A stretch of DNA of 64,000 bases. Source: 20CM-2-55-15 sp963738025 (GTDB lineage Bacteria > Acidobacteriota > Terriglobia > 20CM-2-55-15). A program made the translations under genes and the position numbers. Shown here in pieces: positions 8,484-20,101 of this stretch. A model generated the notes under the pieces. It did not search any database. It was not told where the DNA came from and saw only the letters and a list, made by a program, of their open reading frames with translations. The DNA is taken from the NCBI GenBank assembly GCA_963738025.1, contig CAVTWA010000027.1:1-64000 (forward strand), given 5' to 3'. The stretch's first letter is position 1. Each line of letters opens with the position of its first letter.

Positions 8484-11400
8484 ATTCGCGATTCTAAACC
8501 CGTATTTCATCGTCGTCGTCGGGCTGGTCATCGCCGTTCTTGGCGGAACGTCGCTGGCACGGATGCCGGTCGACATGTTTCCGAACATCAACATTCCGGT
8601 GGTCGTCGTCGCTACTTTCTATAACGGCATGCCGCCGGAACAGATCGAGACCGACATTACGAGCCGCTTCGAACGCCAGTTCACGCTGGCAAGCGGCATC
8701 GACCATATCGAATCTCGCTCGTTGCCCGGCGCCAGCGTCATCCGGGTGTATTTTCAACCCGGCACCAACGCGGATGCCGATGTCGGGACGATATCGAATC
8801 TCGCGATGGCACAATTGCGGCGCCTGCCTCCCGGCACCCTGCCGCCGGTGGTTCTGAAGTTCGATGCGTCGAGTCTTCCGGTATGCCTCGTCACCGTCGG
8901 AGGCGAAGGTTTCAACGAAACGCAATTGCGCGACCTGGCGCAGTTCGTCGTGCGCAATCAAATGGCCGGCGTGCCCGGGGCGAGTGTCCCGCAGCCATTT
9001 GGCGGCGGCTACCGGCAGATCATGGTATATGCGGATCCGTACAAGCTGGAAGCGCATCAGCTGAGCTTGATGGACGTGGTTCGCACCGTCAACCGTTCGA
9101 ATCTGATTCTGCCTGCCGGAGACGTACCGATCGGGCCGCTGGATTACAACATCTACACCAACAGCCAGCTTCCGAGGGTCGAAGAGATCAGCCAGCTTCC
9201 GCTCAAGGCCGTCGACGGCTCCATCGTCGCGTGTCGGACATCGGCTACGCAAAAGACGCGCAACAGATCCAGACGAACGTCGTTCGCATCAACGGCAAAC
9301 GTTCCGTCTACACGCCCGTTCTGAAGCAAGGTGGTGACACGAACACGATTGCGGTCGTCGATGGGGTGAAGGATACGGTCAAGCATCTCGTGGACGTCCC
9401 GAAGAATCTGGTCACGGATGTCCTCTTCGATCAGTCACGATTCGTCAAAACCGCCATCCGCACGCTGCTCGACGAAGGCACCATCGGGCTGTTTCTGACT
9501 TCGGTGATGATCCTTGTCTTCCTCGGAAGTTTCGCGCCACCGTGGCGGTCTTCTTTTCGATCCCCCTGTCGATTCTCGCAACGTTCATGGCGCTCTCGAT
9601 GGGCGGCGGAACCGTCAACAGCATGGTGCTCGGAGGCCTGGCGCTGGCGCTCTCGCGTTTGATCGATAACTCCGTCGTTGTGCTCGAGAACATCTACCGC
9701 CATCTCGAGATGGGTGAAAAGCCGGCCGTCGCTGCGGAAAATGGCGGACGCGAGGTTGCGCTTCCGGTTCTTGCGGCAACCTAACGACAGGTGTCGTGTT
9801 CTTTCCTGTGACATTCCTCTACGGCGTCAGCCAGTTCCTGTTTACTGCGCTGGCACTTGCGGTCATTCTGGCGCTGGCCGCCTCCTACGTCGTCGCTATG
9901 ACCGTTGTGCCGTTGTATTGTGCGCGCTTCATTAAAGCTGCGGCGCATCACGGGACGCCCGCCTCGGAAGAACCCGTCGAAGTGGAGGTCAAAGCAAAGA
10001 CAACAAATGGAGCATTGGCGAGCGTTTTAACGTCTGGTTCAACGACCGCTTCGAAGCTTTTTTACGCATCTACGACCGGCTCGTCGGCGGGGCTCTCCGC
10101 CGTCCTCTGCTGACGGTTGCGGCCTGTCTTGCTTTGTTCGTCGTGCAGCCTCGCTCTATTTCCCGTCCTGGGTCTGTCCTTCTTTCCCAGAACGGATGCC
10201 GGCATGTTTGTGATCAATCTCAAGGCTCCGTCTGGTTCGCGGATTTCTGTCACCGAAGCCGAAGTGGCAAAGGCCGAGGCATTGATTCGCCAGGTCGTGC
10301 CTGCGGAAGACCTGCGGATGGTGCTATCCAATATCGGCATGACGCCGGATTTCTCGGCGATATACACGAGCAATTCTGCCGAGCACACCGCGTTCATCCA
10401 GGTTGCGTTGAAGGATGACCACAAGGGCGGCAGCTACGAGTACATGGCGCAAAGTGAAGCGGGTGCTTGCCGAGCAAATGCCCGAGTTGAGTACGTATTT
10501 CCAATCGGGCGGTCTGGTTGACGCGGTCCTCAACTTAGGGCTTCCCGCTCCGATCGACGTGCAGGTTGCGGGTTCGAACATGGAACGTTCTCATCAGACC
10601 GCGGTGGATCTTGCCGCCGAAATTCAAAAGATTCCCGGAGTGGCCGACGTTTATATTCCGCAGGACATCGATTACCCCGCGCTGAAGCTGGATGTGGATC
10701 GCACGCGCGCGAGCGAACTGGGACTGGATCAACAGGAAGTGGTCGGCAACATCATCACGGCGCTGTCCAGTAATCAGATGATCGCGCCCAGTTTCTGGGT
10801 GGATCCGAAATCCGGTCAGGACTACATGCTGACCGTGCAATACACCGAAGGACAGATCAAGTCGCTTGCCGATCTGCGTGCGATTCCTGTCCGGGCCGCG
10901 GGAAGTCTGATGCCGACTCGTCTCGACGCGATCAGTTCCATCAAGCGCGTACAGTCGCCGACGGAAGTCGATCATTACCAGATCCGGCGCGTGATGGACA
11001 TTTATGTGCGTCCGCTGGGTGAAGAACTGGGAAGCATTGCGGACAGGATCGATCAGATTATCGGCAAGACAAAGGTCCCGGATGGTTTGAATGTGACGTT
11101 GCGCGGCATGGTTCAGGGTATGCGCGCGTCGTTCCGCAGTTTCACGATCGGGCTGATTCTCGCCGTGGTACTGCTTTATTTGATCCTGGTGGCCCAATTC
11201 CGTAGTTTTGTCGATCCGCTGCTGATCCTGCTCGCTGTCCCCCCAGGTTTGACTGGCGTGATGCTGACGCTGTGGTTAACCGGAACCACCCTGAATGTCA
11301 TGTCCCTCATGGGAGTGGTCATGCTGACCGGTATCGCGGTTTCGAACAGCATTCTTATTGTCGAATTTACGCGAGAACTCATCTCGCAAGGTATGGCGAT

Positions 11401-11632
11401 CCGCGAAGCAGTTGCCGTGGGTTGCCGTGTGCGATTACGCCCGGTTCTGATGACTTCGCTGGCGACCCTCATCGGTTTACTGCCGATGGCCTTGAAATTA
11501 GGTGAAGGCAGCGAGAGCTATGCACCCCTCGCCCGCGCCCTGCTCGGCGGGCTGGCCGTTTCCGTGGCGCTTACTGTTTTTCTTGTTCCGTCGGCCTACC
11601 TGCTGGTTCATGGGAAGGAACAACATGCATAA
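8476..11632 (+). CDS. RND efflux inner-membrane pump, multiple frameshifts
   Basis: About 1,050 codons, the normal RND length. It starts MSRFAILNPYFIVVVGLVIA (TM1), then the porter domain (MPVDMFPNINIPVV, GASVIRVYFQPGT). The TM2-6 block follows (GTIGLFLTSVMILVFLGS; GLALALSRLIDNSVVVLENI, with the proton-relay Asp in LIDN as in non-HAE pumps). A second porter domain and TM8-12 (MSLMGVVMLTGIAVSNSILI) complete it, ending KEQHA. The frame shifts near 9235, 9533, 9782, 10030-10110, 10165 and 10450. Each flank is conserved, so the gene is probably intact in the organism and the consensus is poor here. It works with the adaptor before it and the TolC-like channel after it; substrates are unknown. Its stop overlaps the ATG at 11625. 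Confidence 0.85.
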
Positions 11633-13244
11633 AGCTTTAGCCGCGGAGCGGCGACAGATCGTAGCCACGGCCGAAGGCCGTGGTGGGATGGTAGGTGCAG
11701 TCGGCAATTCCCCGCCTGAGTTAGGCGGGGTGCCTTCGCGCAGCGAAGGCGGGGCGGTCTGTTCAGAGTCCGCGCGCAGCGCGCACCTTATTGATGCCCG
11801 CGAAGCGCTCCCATCAATTCGGTCCGCTTTGCGGAAATTAATGAGGTGGCTGCGCGCCGTTGAACAGACCACCCCGTCGCTTCGCGCCACCCCTCCAAAC
11901 TTCGGAGGGGATTATGCAAAGCCGGATTTATTCAGCCTGGCGCAGATCCAAGCCTTCACCAGATGCGGCTGCCTTTGGGCACTGTTCTCAACAATTGCAG
12001 GTACAAATCTATTTGCACAGGCGCCGGTCCGGCTGACACTCGACGACGCCAAGACGATGGCACTTGCCAATCATCCGCAGGTTCTTGCGGCGCAGAATGA
12101 GGCCTCTTACTCGACTCAGGAAGTCACTCTCGCTCGCTCGCCCTTTTTCCCGACGGTGTCTGCCGACTTGACGGCTTCGCAGGGGAATAATTCTGCCCGT
12201 ATCGGTGCCGGCGCGCTGTCCGCTTCACGTCTCTTCGATCGGTTTGGGCAGGGGATTGTGGTCTCGCAAGTAGTAACGGATTCGGGGCGAACAAAAGATC
12301 TTGTCGCCAGTTCAAGACTGCAGTCGCAAGCGGCGACGCAAACCTATCAGGCCACGCGTTACGACGTGCTCCTCGAAGTGAACCGCGCCTACTATGCGAC
12401 TTTGCATGCCCAGGGGGTTGTTCGCGTCGCTCAGGCGACGGTATCTGCGCGGCAACTGCTGCTCGATCAGGTGACGACACTGGCGAACAACAATCTGAGG
12501 TCGCAACTCGACGTCAGTTTTGCGGACGTAAACGTTTCCGAAGCGAAACTTTTGCTGTTGCGGGCGCAAGACGCCGTCCAGTCTTCATTAGCCGATCTCA
12601 CCCGGGCAATGGGCGCCGACCAGCAAGCAGACTATCAACTCGTCGATGAACCGCTGCCGCAAGGTCCGCCCGATAAGGCGGAAATGCTGGTGATGGAGGC
12701 CATCAACAACCGGCCGGAGATCGCGGGCTTTCGCGCTTCCCGGGATGCGGCGCTCAAATTTGCGCAGGCTGAAAAAGATTTGAGCCGGCCGACACTGAGT
12801 CTGGTTGGAGCGGCCGGTTTTTTGCCTTATATCGACAGCTCGGGAATCCCGAAAGCTTACGAGGGTGTCGCCTTGAATCTCGACGTTCCGGTCTTCAATG
12901 GTCACGCGTTTTCGGCACGTCAGGAAGCAGCGCGATACAAGGCCGACGAAGCGGACCAACGGCTTCGCGATGTGCAGGAAAGAATCGCGCGCGATGTGCG
13001 CGTCGCCTGGGCGAGTGCCACTAACGCATTCCAGCGCCTCGACGTGACAGCGCAGTTTCTTCGTCAGGCGACGCTGGCGCAGGATCTGGCCCAGGGCCGC
13101 TACAATCTCGGCCTCGCTTCAATCGTCGAACTGACTCAAGCGCAGTTGAACGTGACTCAAGCCGAAATCGAAAATCTCAGCGCCAAATATGAGTTTCAGA
13201 CCCAGAACGCCGCACTCCAATACAGCGCAGGCCTCCTGCGCTAA
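11625..13244 (+). CDS. TolC/OEP-family outer-membrane efflux channel with element-extended N-terminus
   Basis: The mature part from APVRLTLDDAKTMALANHPQ (about residue 131) to QTQNAALQYSAGLLR is a standard outer-membrane factor: two repeats of long helices and beta strands, with QEVTLARSPFFPTVSADL and LVGAAGFLPYID barrel strands. A signal peptide core (LWALFSTIAGTNLFAQA) precedes it. No good start lies just before that core. The open frame continues upstream without a stop through a 270-base fold-back element to ATG 11625, which overlaps the pump stop as expected for coupling. I infer that the native start is 11625 and that the element entered in frame after about five codons. If so the signal peptide has a long extension. 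ATG 11841, inside the element, is the other candidate start. Confidence 0.8.
   Translation: MHKALAAERRQIVATAEGRGGMVGAVGNSPPELGGVPSRSEGGAVCSESARSAHLIDAREALPSIRSALRKLMRWLRAVEQTTPSLRATPPNFGGDYAKPDLFSLAQIQAFTRCGCLWALFSTIAGTNLFAQAPVRLTLDDAKTMALANHPQVLAAQNEASYSTQEVTLARSPFFPTVSADLTASQGNNSARIGAGALSASRLFDRFGQGIVVSQVVTDSGRTKDLVASSRLQSQAATQTYQATRYDVLLEVNRAYYATLHAQGVVRVAQATVSARQLLLDQVTTLANNNLRSQLDVSFADVNVSEAKLLLLRAQDAVQSSLADLTRAMGADQQADYQLVDEPLPQGPPDKAEMLVMEAINNRPEIAGFRASRDAALKFAQAEKDLSRPTLSLVGAAGFLPYIDSSGIPKAYEGVALNLDVPVFNGHAFSARQEAARYKADEADQRLRDVQERIARDVRVAWASATNAFQRLDVTAQFLRQATLAQDLAQGRYNLGLASIVELTQAQLNVTQAEIENLSAKYEFQTQNAALQYSAGLLR
11637..11912. repeat. Fold-back palindromic element inside the channel gene
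   Basis: It begins with the dispersed TAGCCGCGGAGCGGC...AGATCGTAGCCACGGCCGAAGGCCGTGG unit also seen at 47.9 kb. Nested inverted repeats follow. CCCGCCTGAGTTAGGCGGGG and CCCCTCCAAACTTCGGAGGGG are hairpins near its ends. GGGGCGGTCTGTTCA (about 11,750) pairs with TGAACAGACCACCCC (about 11,860). GCGCGCAGCGCGCACCTTATT pairs imperfectly with AATTAATGAGGTGGCTGCGCGC. Such long imperfect palindromes without a transposase resemble MITE-like or REP-derived elements. No target-site duplication is obvious. Confidence 0.65.
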
Positions 13245-13270
13245 TCCATTCACACCGTTCGCGCCTGCAG

Positions 13271-14884
13271 CTACTTGCTTATCTGGATCGTCGGCGCGGT
13301 CCCGGGAAGAACGTAGCGGAGGTTAAACCATACGGCATTCTGATGCGTGTTCTTCGGTGCACCCGGTGCGACGAACCATGGGTTCCGGAAGAAGTACGCA
13401 TATTGAACCATCAATTGCATCGCGCCATATCGGCCATCGCGCCACAAGGTTTGCGTCATACCCAGTGTCCCTTCCTGGGTTGTACGATTCTGGCTGTTCG
13501 GTGAACCGGTGTAGCCGTAGCCGATCGGTGCGCCATTCGTATCGAGGGCTGTGTTCCGCTTGATGTAAATTCCGCCGTAGTAGGAATACAGCTGCAGGTC
13601 CTTCCTCTGATATTCGACACCGGACACCGTAGAGCCAGAGTGAATCATCGAAGGACTGCCGTCTGCGCGAACGATGAAATCCGGCGCTACGCCGAAAAGA
13701 TAGCGGCCTTCGCCGTCGCTCCAGAAGTTGTTCGTGACCAGCCGGAGATTCTTAACTACCTCGACATTGCCGTTGATAGAACCCCCTCCGCCGGCCTGCG
13801 TGAAATGTTGCTGAGTCAGCGGATTGAATAGCCTCACTACGCTTCCGACGCCCGCGACTTCGAGATGGAGGCGGGAACTCGGATCGAATGCGATTTTTCC
13901 AATGATGTCGGGGTGGAGGTTCGGCGTTGTGATCCCGTTAACGACGTTCTGGTCGAGTTCCGGTGCGATCGGAGTTGCCAGTGCGGTCGGTAACGTCGGC
14001 ACACCGCCACCTCCCGATCCGCCGAAATATTGATCTGAATTTTCAGCCGACACACCGAGTGTGACCTTTTCGTTCGGGTGATACAGGAAACGAATTCCAG
14101 GAACACGGCCCCAGGTCAGACCGTTCATGTAATTGACATCGACAACTTGCGAGTAGAAGAGATCGCCCGGCAAAGCCGAAATCTGCCTGCGGTTGGGAGT
14201 GAGCATGCTCCAGGATTGGCCGGCGAGCATCTCGAACGGGCCTTTTCGCGCATCGACCCAGTACAGACGGATGCGGTAGAGAAGACTGTTACTCGATACC
14301 TGTGTATTATTGCCCGCAACACCACCAACGAAATCGCCCTCGTAATAGGCAAGGATGTTGTAGCCCTTCACCTTTGTGTCGACCCGAAAGCCGATTCTCG
14401 AATTTGCAGCGCTCAGTTTGTCTTCGGTGAGCCGGCCGGCCACAGTGTTGTTATATGGAATGCTGCCAAAGTTTGTCTGAAGGCTGCTGCCGGAGTTCGT
14501 ACTGCGATAGGTATTGGTCAAATCCATGAAACCCACGGGCGTTATCGTTGCATCACCGATCTTGAACTGCAGCGGTGAGGTGTCCGCCGTGGACTGAGCG
14601 GCCGCAACCGCAGGGCGTGATGGTGCGGCGAGTGACGGCACAGACGCAGCGAGGTTGACCGGCGCTGCAGCGGGCGCTGCGGTGGGTTCTGTGGTGGCGG
14701 GTTGGATGCGGGAACTCAACTCTTCAATCTTTTTTTGCTGTGCTCCGACAATGGCCTTTAGCGTTGAGATTTCTTCCATGATGCTTTCCAGCGAGACCGG
14801 TTTTTGCTCAGCCCGCAGAACTTGAGGGAATACTGTTGAGAGCAGAATCGCGATCAATGCCAACGTTCTCGCGTTCAAAACCAT
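13271..14884 (-). CDS. DcaP-like outer-membrane porin
   Basis: 537 residues. ATG at 14884 is preceded by GGGAGG. Signal peptide LALIAILLSTVFPQVLRA, then a short trimeric coiled coil (LESIMEEISTLKAIVGAQQK, about 28-60), an Ala/Pro/Thr linker and a beta-barrel with alternating aromatic strands, e.g. FKIGDATITPVGFMDLT, FEMLAGQSWSMLTPNRRQIS and a terminal NLRYVLPGTAP. The coiled coil plus an MDLT and LAGQSWS barrel is the arrangement of DcaP-type porins, which pass carboxylates and other small acids through the outer membrane; the solute here is unknown. It converges on the efflux operon (26 bases between stops), so it is separately transcribed, probably from the 14.9-15.2 kb region. Confidence 0.82.
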   Translation of the reverse strand: MVLNARTLALIAILLSTVFPQVLRAEQKPVSLESIMEEISTLKAIVGAQQKKIEELSSRIQPATTEPTAAPAAAPVNLAASVPSLAAPSRPAVAAAQSTADTSPLQFKIGDATITPVGFMDLTNTYRSTNSGSSLQTNFGSIPYNNTVAGRLTEDKLSAANSRIGFRVDTKVKGYNILAYYEGDFVGGVAGNNTQVSSNSLLYRIRLYWVDARKGPFEMLAGQSWSMLTPNRRQISALPGDLFYSQVVDVNYMNGLTWGRVPGIRFLYHPNEKVTLGVSAENSDQYFGGSGGGGVPTLPTALATPIAPELDQNVVNGITTPNLHPDIIGKIAFDPSSRLHLEVAGVGSVVRLFNPLTQQHFTQAGGGGSINGNVEVVKNLRLVTNNFWSDGEGRYLFGVAPDFIVRADGSPSMIHSGSTVSGVEYQRKDLQLYSYYGGIYIKRNTALDTNGAPIGYGYTGSPNSQNRTTQEGTLGMTQTLWRDGRYGAMQLMVQYAYFFRNPWFVAPGAPKNTHQNAVWFNLRYVLPGTAPTIQISK

Positions 14885-15231
14885 GTCGAACCTCCCAAAT
14901 TAGATTAACGGTTTGTTTCAGGTAAAAACGAGGCGAGTGATGGAATTCACGAGAAAGTTACGTAGCGGCGATTTCTGAAGTAGGCGCAGGCCTTATGCCC
15001 GTTCAACCACCAGTGTCAAAATTTCAACGAGGTTGACAGGAGGCTGACACGTTTATAGACACAGAATGTGGCGTAAGCATGTAAGTGGCTGATTTTATTA
15101 TCGTGATCGGTTTGGCGCCATGCTTGCTATACCAAAGACAAATAGTTTAGCTCGATTTCCTTTCAAAATCCCCACAGGAGCCCCGGAAGGGGCTCCTATC
15201 CTCCTCCAATTGCAGGCTATACTCGATTTCT
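14885..15231. promoter_or_regulatory. Divergent intergenic region with possible promoters
   Basis: No gene. Lies between the porin (leftward) and the permease operon (rightward). Seen: TGTCAA and TTGACA in inverted orientation (15014 and 15033); the latter is followed after 15 bases by TATAGA, a possible rightward promoter. A GC-rich hairpin lies at 15176-15197 (AGGAGCCCC/GGGGCTCCT). TATACT at 15218-15223 ends eight bases before the permease ATG, so the message may be leaderless. Promoter calls are by eye only. Confidence 0.35.
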
Positions 15232-16152
15232 ATGTTCGCATTCATAGTCAGGCGTCTGTTGCTGACAGTTCCGGTGGTGTGGATCGTGGTGACACTGGTC
15301 TTCGCGTTGATCCACCTGGTGCCCGGCGATCCCGTCGCCCAGATGCTTGGAGAAGGTGCGTCGACGACGCAGATTGAGCGGCTCCGTCATGAATTGGGTC
15401 TGGACCGGCCGCTATGGGATCAGTACCGCACATACATGGCTGGTGTGGTTCGGGGTGACCTCGGTATCTCGTTCAGAAATCAGGAGACGGTGGCGCGGTC
15501 GATAATCACCCGATATCCGGCGACCATCGAACTGGCGATTGCTTCAACCGTTTTTTCGATTCTGGTGGCGGTGCCTCTGGGAGTGCTGGCGGCGATACGC
15601 CGCGGCCGCGCCGTGGACCACTTCATCGGATTTATCAGTTTATTCGGAGTTTCGCTGCCGAATTTTGCCTTAGGTCCGATGCTGATTCTGTTTTTCTCCA
15701 TCGTGCTTGGATTGTTTCCCGTTTCGGGGCGGGATGGATTCTCGCATTTGATTTTGCCGGCGATCACCCTGGGTGGAGGTTTTGCCGCAATTATGACGCG
15801 GATTGTCCGCGGTTCGATGCTGGAGGAAATCCGGCAGGATTATGTACGCACGGCGCGCGCTAAGGGTCTGGGCGAGAGGACTGTTCTGTTCGGGCATGCT
15901 TTGAGGAACGGTTTGATTCCCGTGATTACAGTGCTTGGGCTCCAGGCCGGCTTGTTGCTGGGCGGCGCCATGATTACCGAGATCATCTTTTCATGGCCGG
16001 GTTTAGGTCGTCTGACGTACCAGGCGATCAGTGCTCGCGATTACCCGCTGGCACAAGGTTGTTTCTTGACGATTGCTTTGACCTACATCTTCATCAACCT
16101 CGCCACCGACGTTCTATATTCGGTCGTGGATCCGCGCATCCGTTATGACTGA
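15232..16152 (+). CDS. Dipeptide/oligopeptide ABC permease, DppB type
   Basis: 306 residues with six predicted membrane helices, starting MFAFIVRRLLLTVPVVWIVV as most DppB/OppB proteins do. The permease signature for coupling to the ATPase is present: RTARAKGLGERTVLFGHALR (EAA loop, about 203-222), and the N-terminal LVPGDPVAQMLGEGA is typical. It forms one half of the membrane channel with the next gene, which overlaps it by eight bases. No Shine-Dalgarno precedes the ATG and a TATACT box sits just upstream, consistent with a leaderless message. No peptide-binding protein or ATPase genes adjoin, so those subunits must be encoded elsewhere. It could equally transport nickel or sugars of the same family. 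Confidence 0.9.
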   Translation: MFAFIVRRLLLTVPVVWIVVTLVFALIHLVPGDPVAQMLGEGASTTQIERLRHELGLDRPLWDQYRTYMAGVVRGDLGISFRNQETVARSIITRYPATIELAIASTVFSILVAVPLGVLAAIRRGRAVDHFIGFISLFGVSLPNFALGPMLILFFSIVLGLFPVSGRDGFSHLILPAITLGGGFAAIMTRIVRGSMLEEIRQDYVRTARAKGLGERTVLFGHALRNGLIPVITVLGLQAGLLLGGAMITEIIFSWPGLGRLTYQAISARDYPLAQGCFLTIALTYIFINLATDVLYSVVDPRIRYD

Positions 16153-16966
16153 GTTTTTCCGCAAAAACAAACTGGCCCTGGTCGGCTTCATCATCGTCAT
16201 GGTGCTGGCGTTTTCGGCCGTCCTGGCGCCCTGGATCGCTCCCTACGATCCTGCCGATCAAAAACTGGCCGAGCGGCTCAACGGGCCGTCATGGAAGCAT
16301 CCATTTGGAAACGATGAGTTGGGACGTGATATTCTCTCTCGCGTTCTCTTAGGGACCCGCGTGAGTATGCGGGTGGGGGCGACAGTAGTTTTGCTCTCCG
16401 TAATGGTCGGCGTTGTAATCGGGGGATTTGCCGGCTACATCGGCGGTAAGTTGGATACATTCGTAACGGTGGTGGTCATCAATTCTTTGATGGCTTTCCC
16501 CGGAATTCTGTTGGCGATCGCCCTGGTGGCCTTCCTGGGTCCAGGTCTGGGTCGCTTAATTTTTGCTTTGGCTGCAATCGGGTGGGTCGGCTACGCGCGG
16601 CTTGCGAGAGGGCAAGTTCTCAAAGTCAAAACTTTGGAATTTGTGGAGGCTGCGCGCGCCCTTGGCGCAACGGGTTCGAGAATTTTCCTGAGCCATATTT
16701 TGCCAAACATCGTTCAGCCGATATTGATACAGGCCAGTATTGGAATGGCGGCAGCGATTCTTGCAGAAGCATCACTGAGTTTTCTTGGCCTCGGAATCAG
16801 TCCGCCGACGCCAAGTTGGGGCGCCATGCTTAATGACGCGCGCAGCCACCTATTCGACGCACCTCACATGGTGATCTTTCCATCCGTCGCACTGGTGATG
16901 ACCGTCTTATCTTTTAACTTTTTAGGTGACGCACTTCGGGATTGGCTGGACCCGAGGAACCTGTAA
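16145..16966 (+). CDS. Dipeptide/oligopeptide ABC permease, DppC type
   Basis: 273 residues. The N-terminal cytosolic helix and first membrane span (LALVGFIIVMVLAFSAVLAPWIA) are followed by PFGNDELGRDILSRVLLGTR, a hallmark of DppC/OppC. The EAA loop reads FVEAARALGATGSRIFLSHILPN at about 170-190 (the glycine of EAA---G is kept). The end, SFNFLGDALRDWLDPRNL, is the usual DppC terminus. It pairs with the upstream DppB-like subunit, with overlapping start and stop. The following pyrophosphatase gene starts 25 bases later on the same strand and could be co-transcribed, though a functional link is not expected. Confidence 0.92.
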   Translation: MTEFFRKNKLALVGFIIVMVLAFSAVLAPWIAPYDPADQKLAERLNGPSWKHPFGNDELGRDILSRVLLGTRVSMRVGATVVLLSVMVGVVIGGFAGYIGGKLDTFVTVVVINSLMAFPGILLAIALVAFLGPGLGRLIFALAAIGWVGYARLARGQVLKVKTLEFVEAARALGATGSRIFLSHILPNIVQPILIQASIGMAAAILAEASLSFLGLGISPPTPSWGAMLNDARSHLFDAPHMVIFPSVALVMTVLSFNFLGDALRDWLDPRNL

Positions 16967-16991
16967 ATTTCGAGCGGAGGATCTCACGATC

Positions 16992-19385
<2,394 letters not shown>

Positions 19386-19387
19386 AG

Positions 19388-19467
19388 GGAAACAGCCACA
19401 AAAAGGCACAAAAGGCACAGAATGGGACTCCATTCTGTGCCTTTTGTGCCTTTTTGTGGCTATTTCC
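19388..19467. terminator. Long inverted repeat, shared terminator of converging genes
   Basis: A near-perfect stem of about 36 base pairs formed by GCCACAAAAAGGCACAAAAG and its complement, with the loop GACT between ATGG and CCAT. It lies directly after hppA and its right arm encodes the last residues of the converging TPR gene. It belongs to the dispersed GGCACAAAAGGCAC family described in the findings. A bidirectional transcription stop is the likely use. Confidence 0.7.
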
Positions 19468-20029
19468 CTTTCAGCTCCGTGAGCCGCTGCCGCAGCGATG
19501 CGAGCCCTTCGTACTTGGGATCAATCTCTTCCATGCGCTTCAGCGTCTGCTCAGCTGCAGGAAAGTTCCGGTCTTCCAGATACACGATCACCATATTGTG
19601 AAGGGTCGCCATGTGCTTGGGGTCGGTCTTCAGGATGCCCTGGTACGTGGCCATCGCCTTATCCTTCTGCCCCGCGTTCCACAGAGCCGTACCGTAGTCC
19701 GTGCGAACGTCCAGGTTGTCCGGCTCCAGCATAATGACTTTCTGAAACCAGTCGACGGCTTCGCTGAAGCGTCCCAGATCGAAGAGGAAATTGGCGTAAC
19801 GCGTCATCAGCATGGGATCGTTGGGATTCTTCTGCAGGGCCTCATTGAACATGGCCTGCAACTGATCATTGCTGACGTTGGGATGGCCTTGCGGCGTATT
19901 CGATCCCTGAGCAGCGGGCAGCGAGCGCGGTATGGAACTCTGAACCTGATAAAAGGCAAAGATGTAGCCGGACGTTGCGCCGAGGATGATGCCGAGAATA
20001 GCGAAGTGGATGTTGCGTGAGGAAAACAT
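19460..20029 (-). CDS. Membrane-anchored TPR protein
   Basis: 189 residues. One N-terminal membrane helix (FAILGIILGATSGYIFAFY) anchors a periplasmic or cytosolic domain made of about three tetratricopeptide repeats (ALQKNPNDPMLMTRYANFLF, VIMLEPDNLDVRTDYGTALW, ILKTDPKHMATLHNMVIVYL). TPRs mediate protein binding; the partner is unknown. A short Ser/Asn/Gln-rich linker (residues about 35-55) separates anchor and repeats. The arrangement resembles cytochrome-c-biogenesis CcmH/NrfG-type TPR domains but the characteristic Cys motifs are absent. The last codons are in the terminator repeat. The next TPR gene upstream on the same strand is separated by its own hairpin, so the two are probably independent transcripts. 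Confidence 0.8.
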   Translation of the reverse strand: MFSSRNIHFAILGIILGATSGYIFAFYQVQSSIPRSLPAAQGSNTPQGHPNVSNDQLQAMFNEALQKNPNDPMLMTRYANFLFDLGRFSEAVDWFQKVIMLEPDNLDVRTDYGTALWNAGQKDKAMATYQGILKTDPKHMATLHNMVIVYLEDRNFPAAEQTLKRMEEIDPKYEGLASLRQRLTELKGK

Positions 20030-20044
20030 TATAGAACTTTGCGC

Positions 20045-20089
20045 TTTAGTGCCTTCGTGGTTTTATCATCTCACCACGAAGGCACTAAG
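20045..20089. terminator. Hairpin after TPR/carboxypeptidase-regulatory gene
   Basis: AGTGCCTTCGTGGT pairs with ACCACGAAGGCACT (20048-20061 with 20073-20086) around a T-rich loop. It sits 13 bases past the stop of the gene ending at 20102, in a position suited to terminating leftward transcription. Confidence 0.6.
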
Positions 20090-20101
20090 GTACAAAGTAA
20101 G

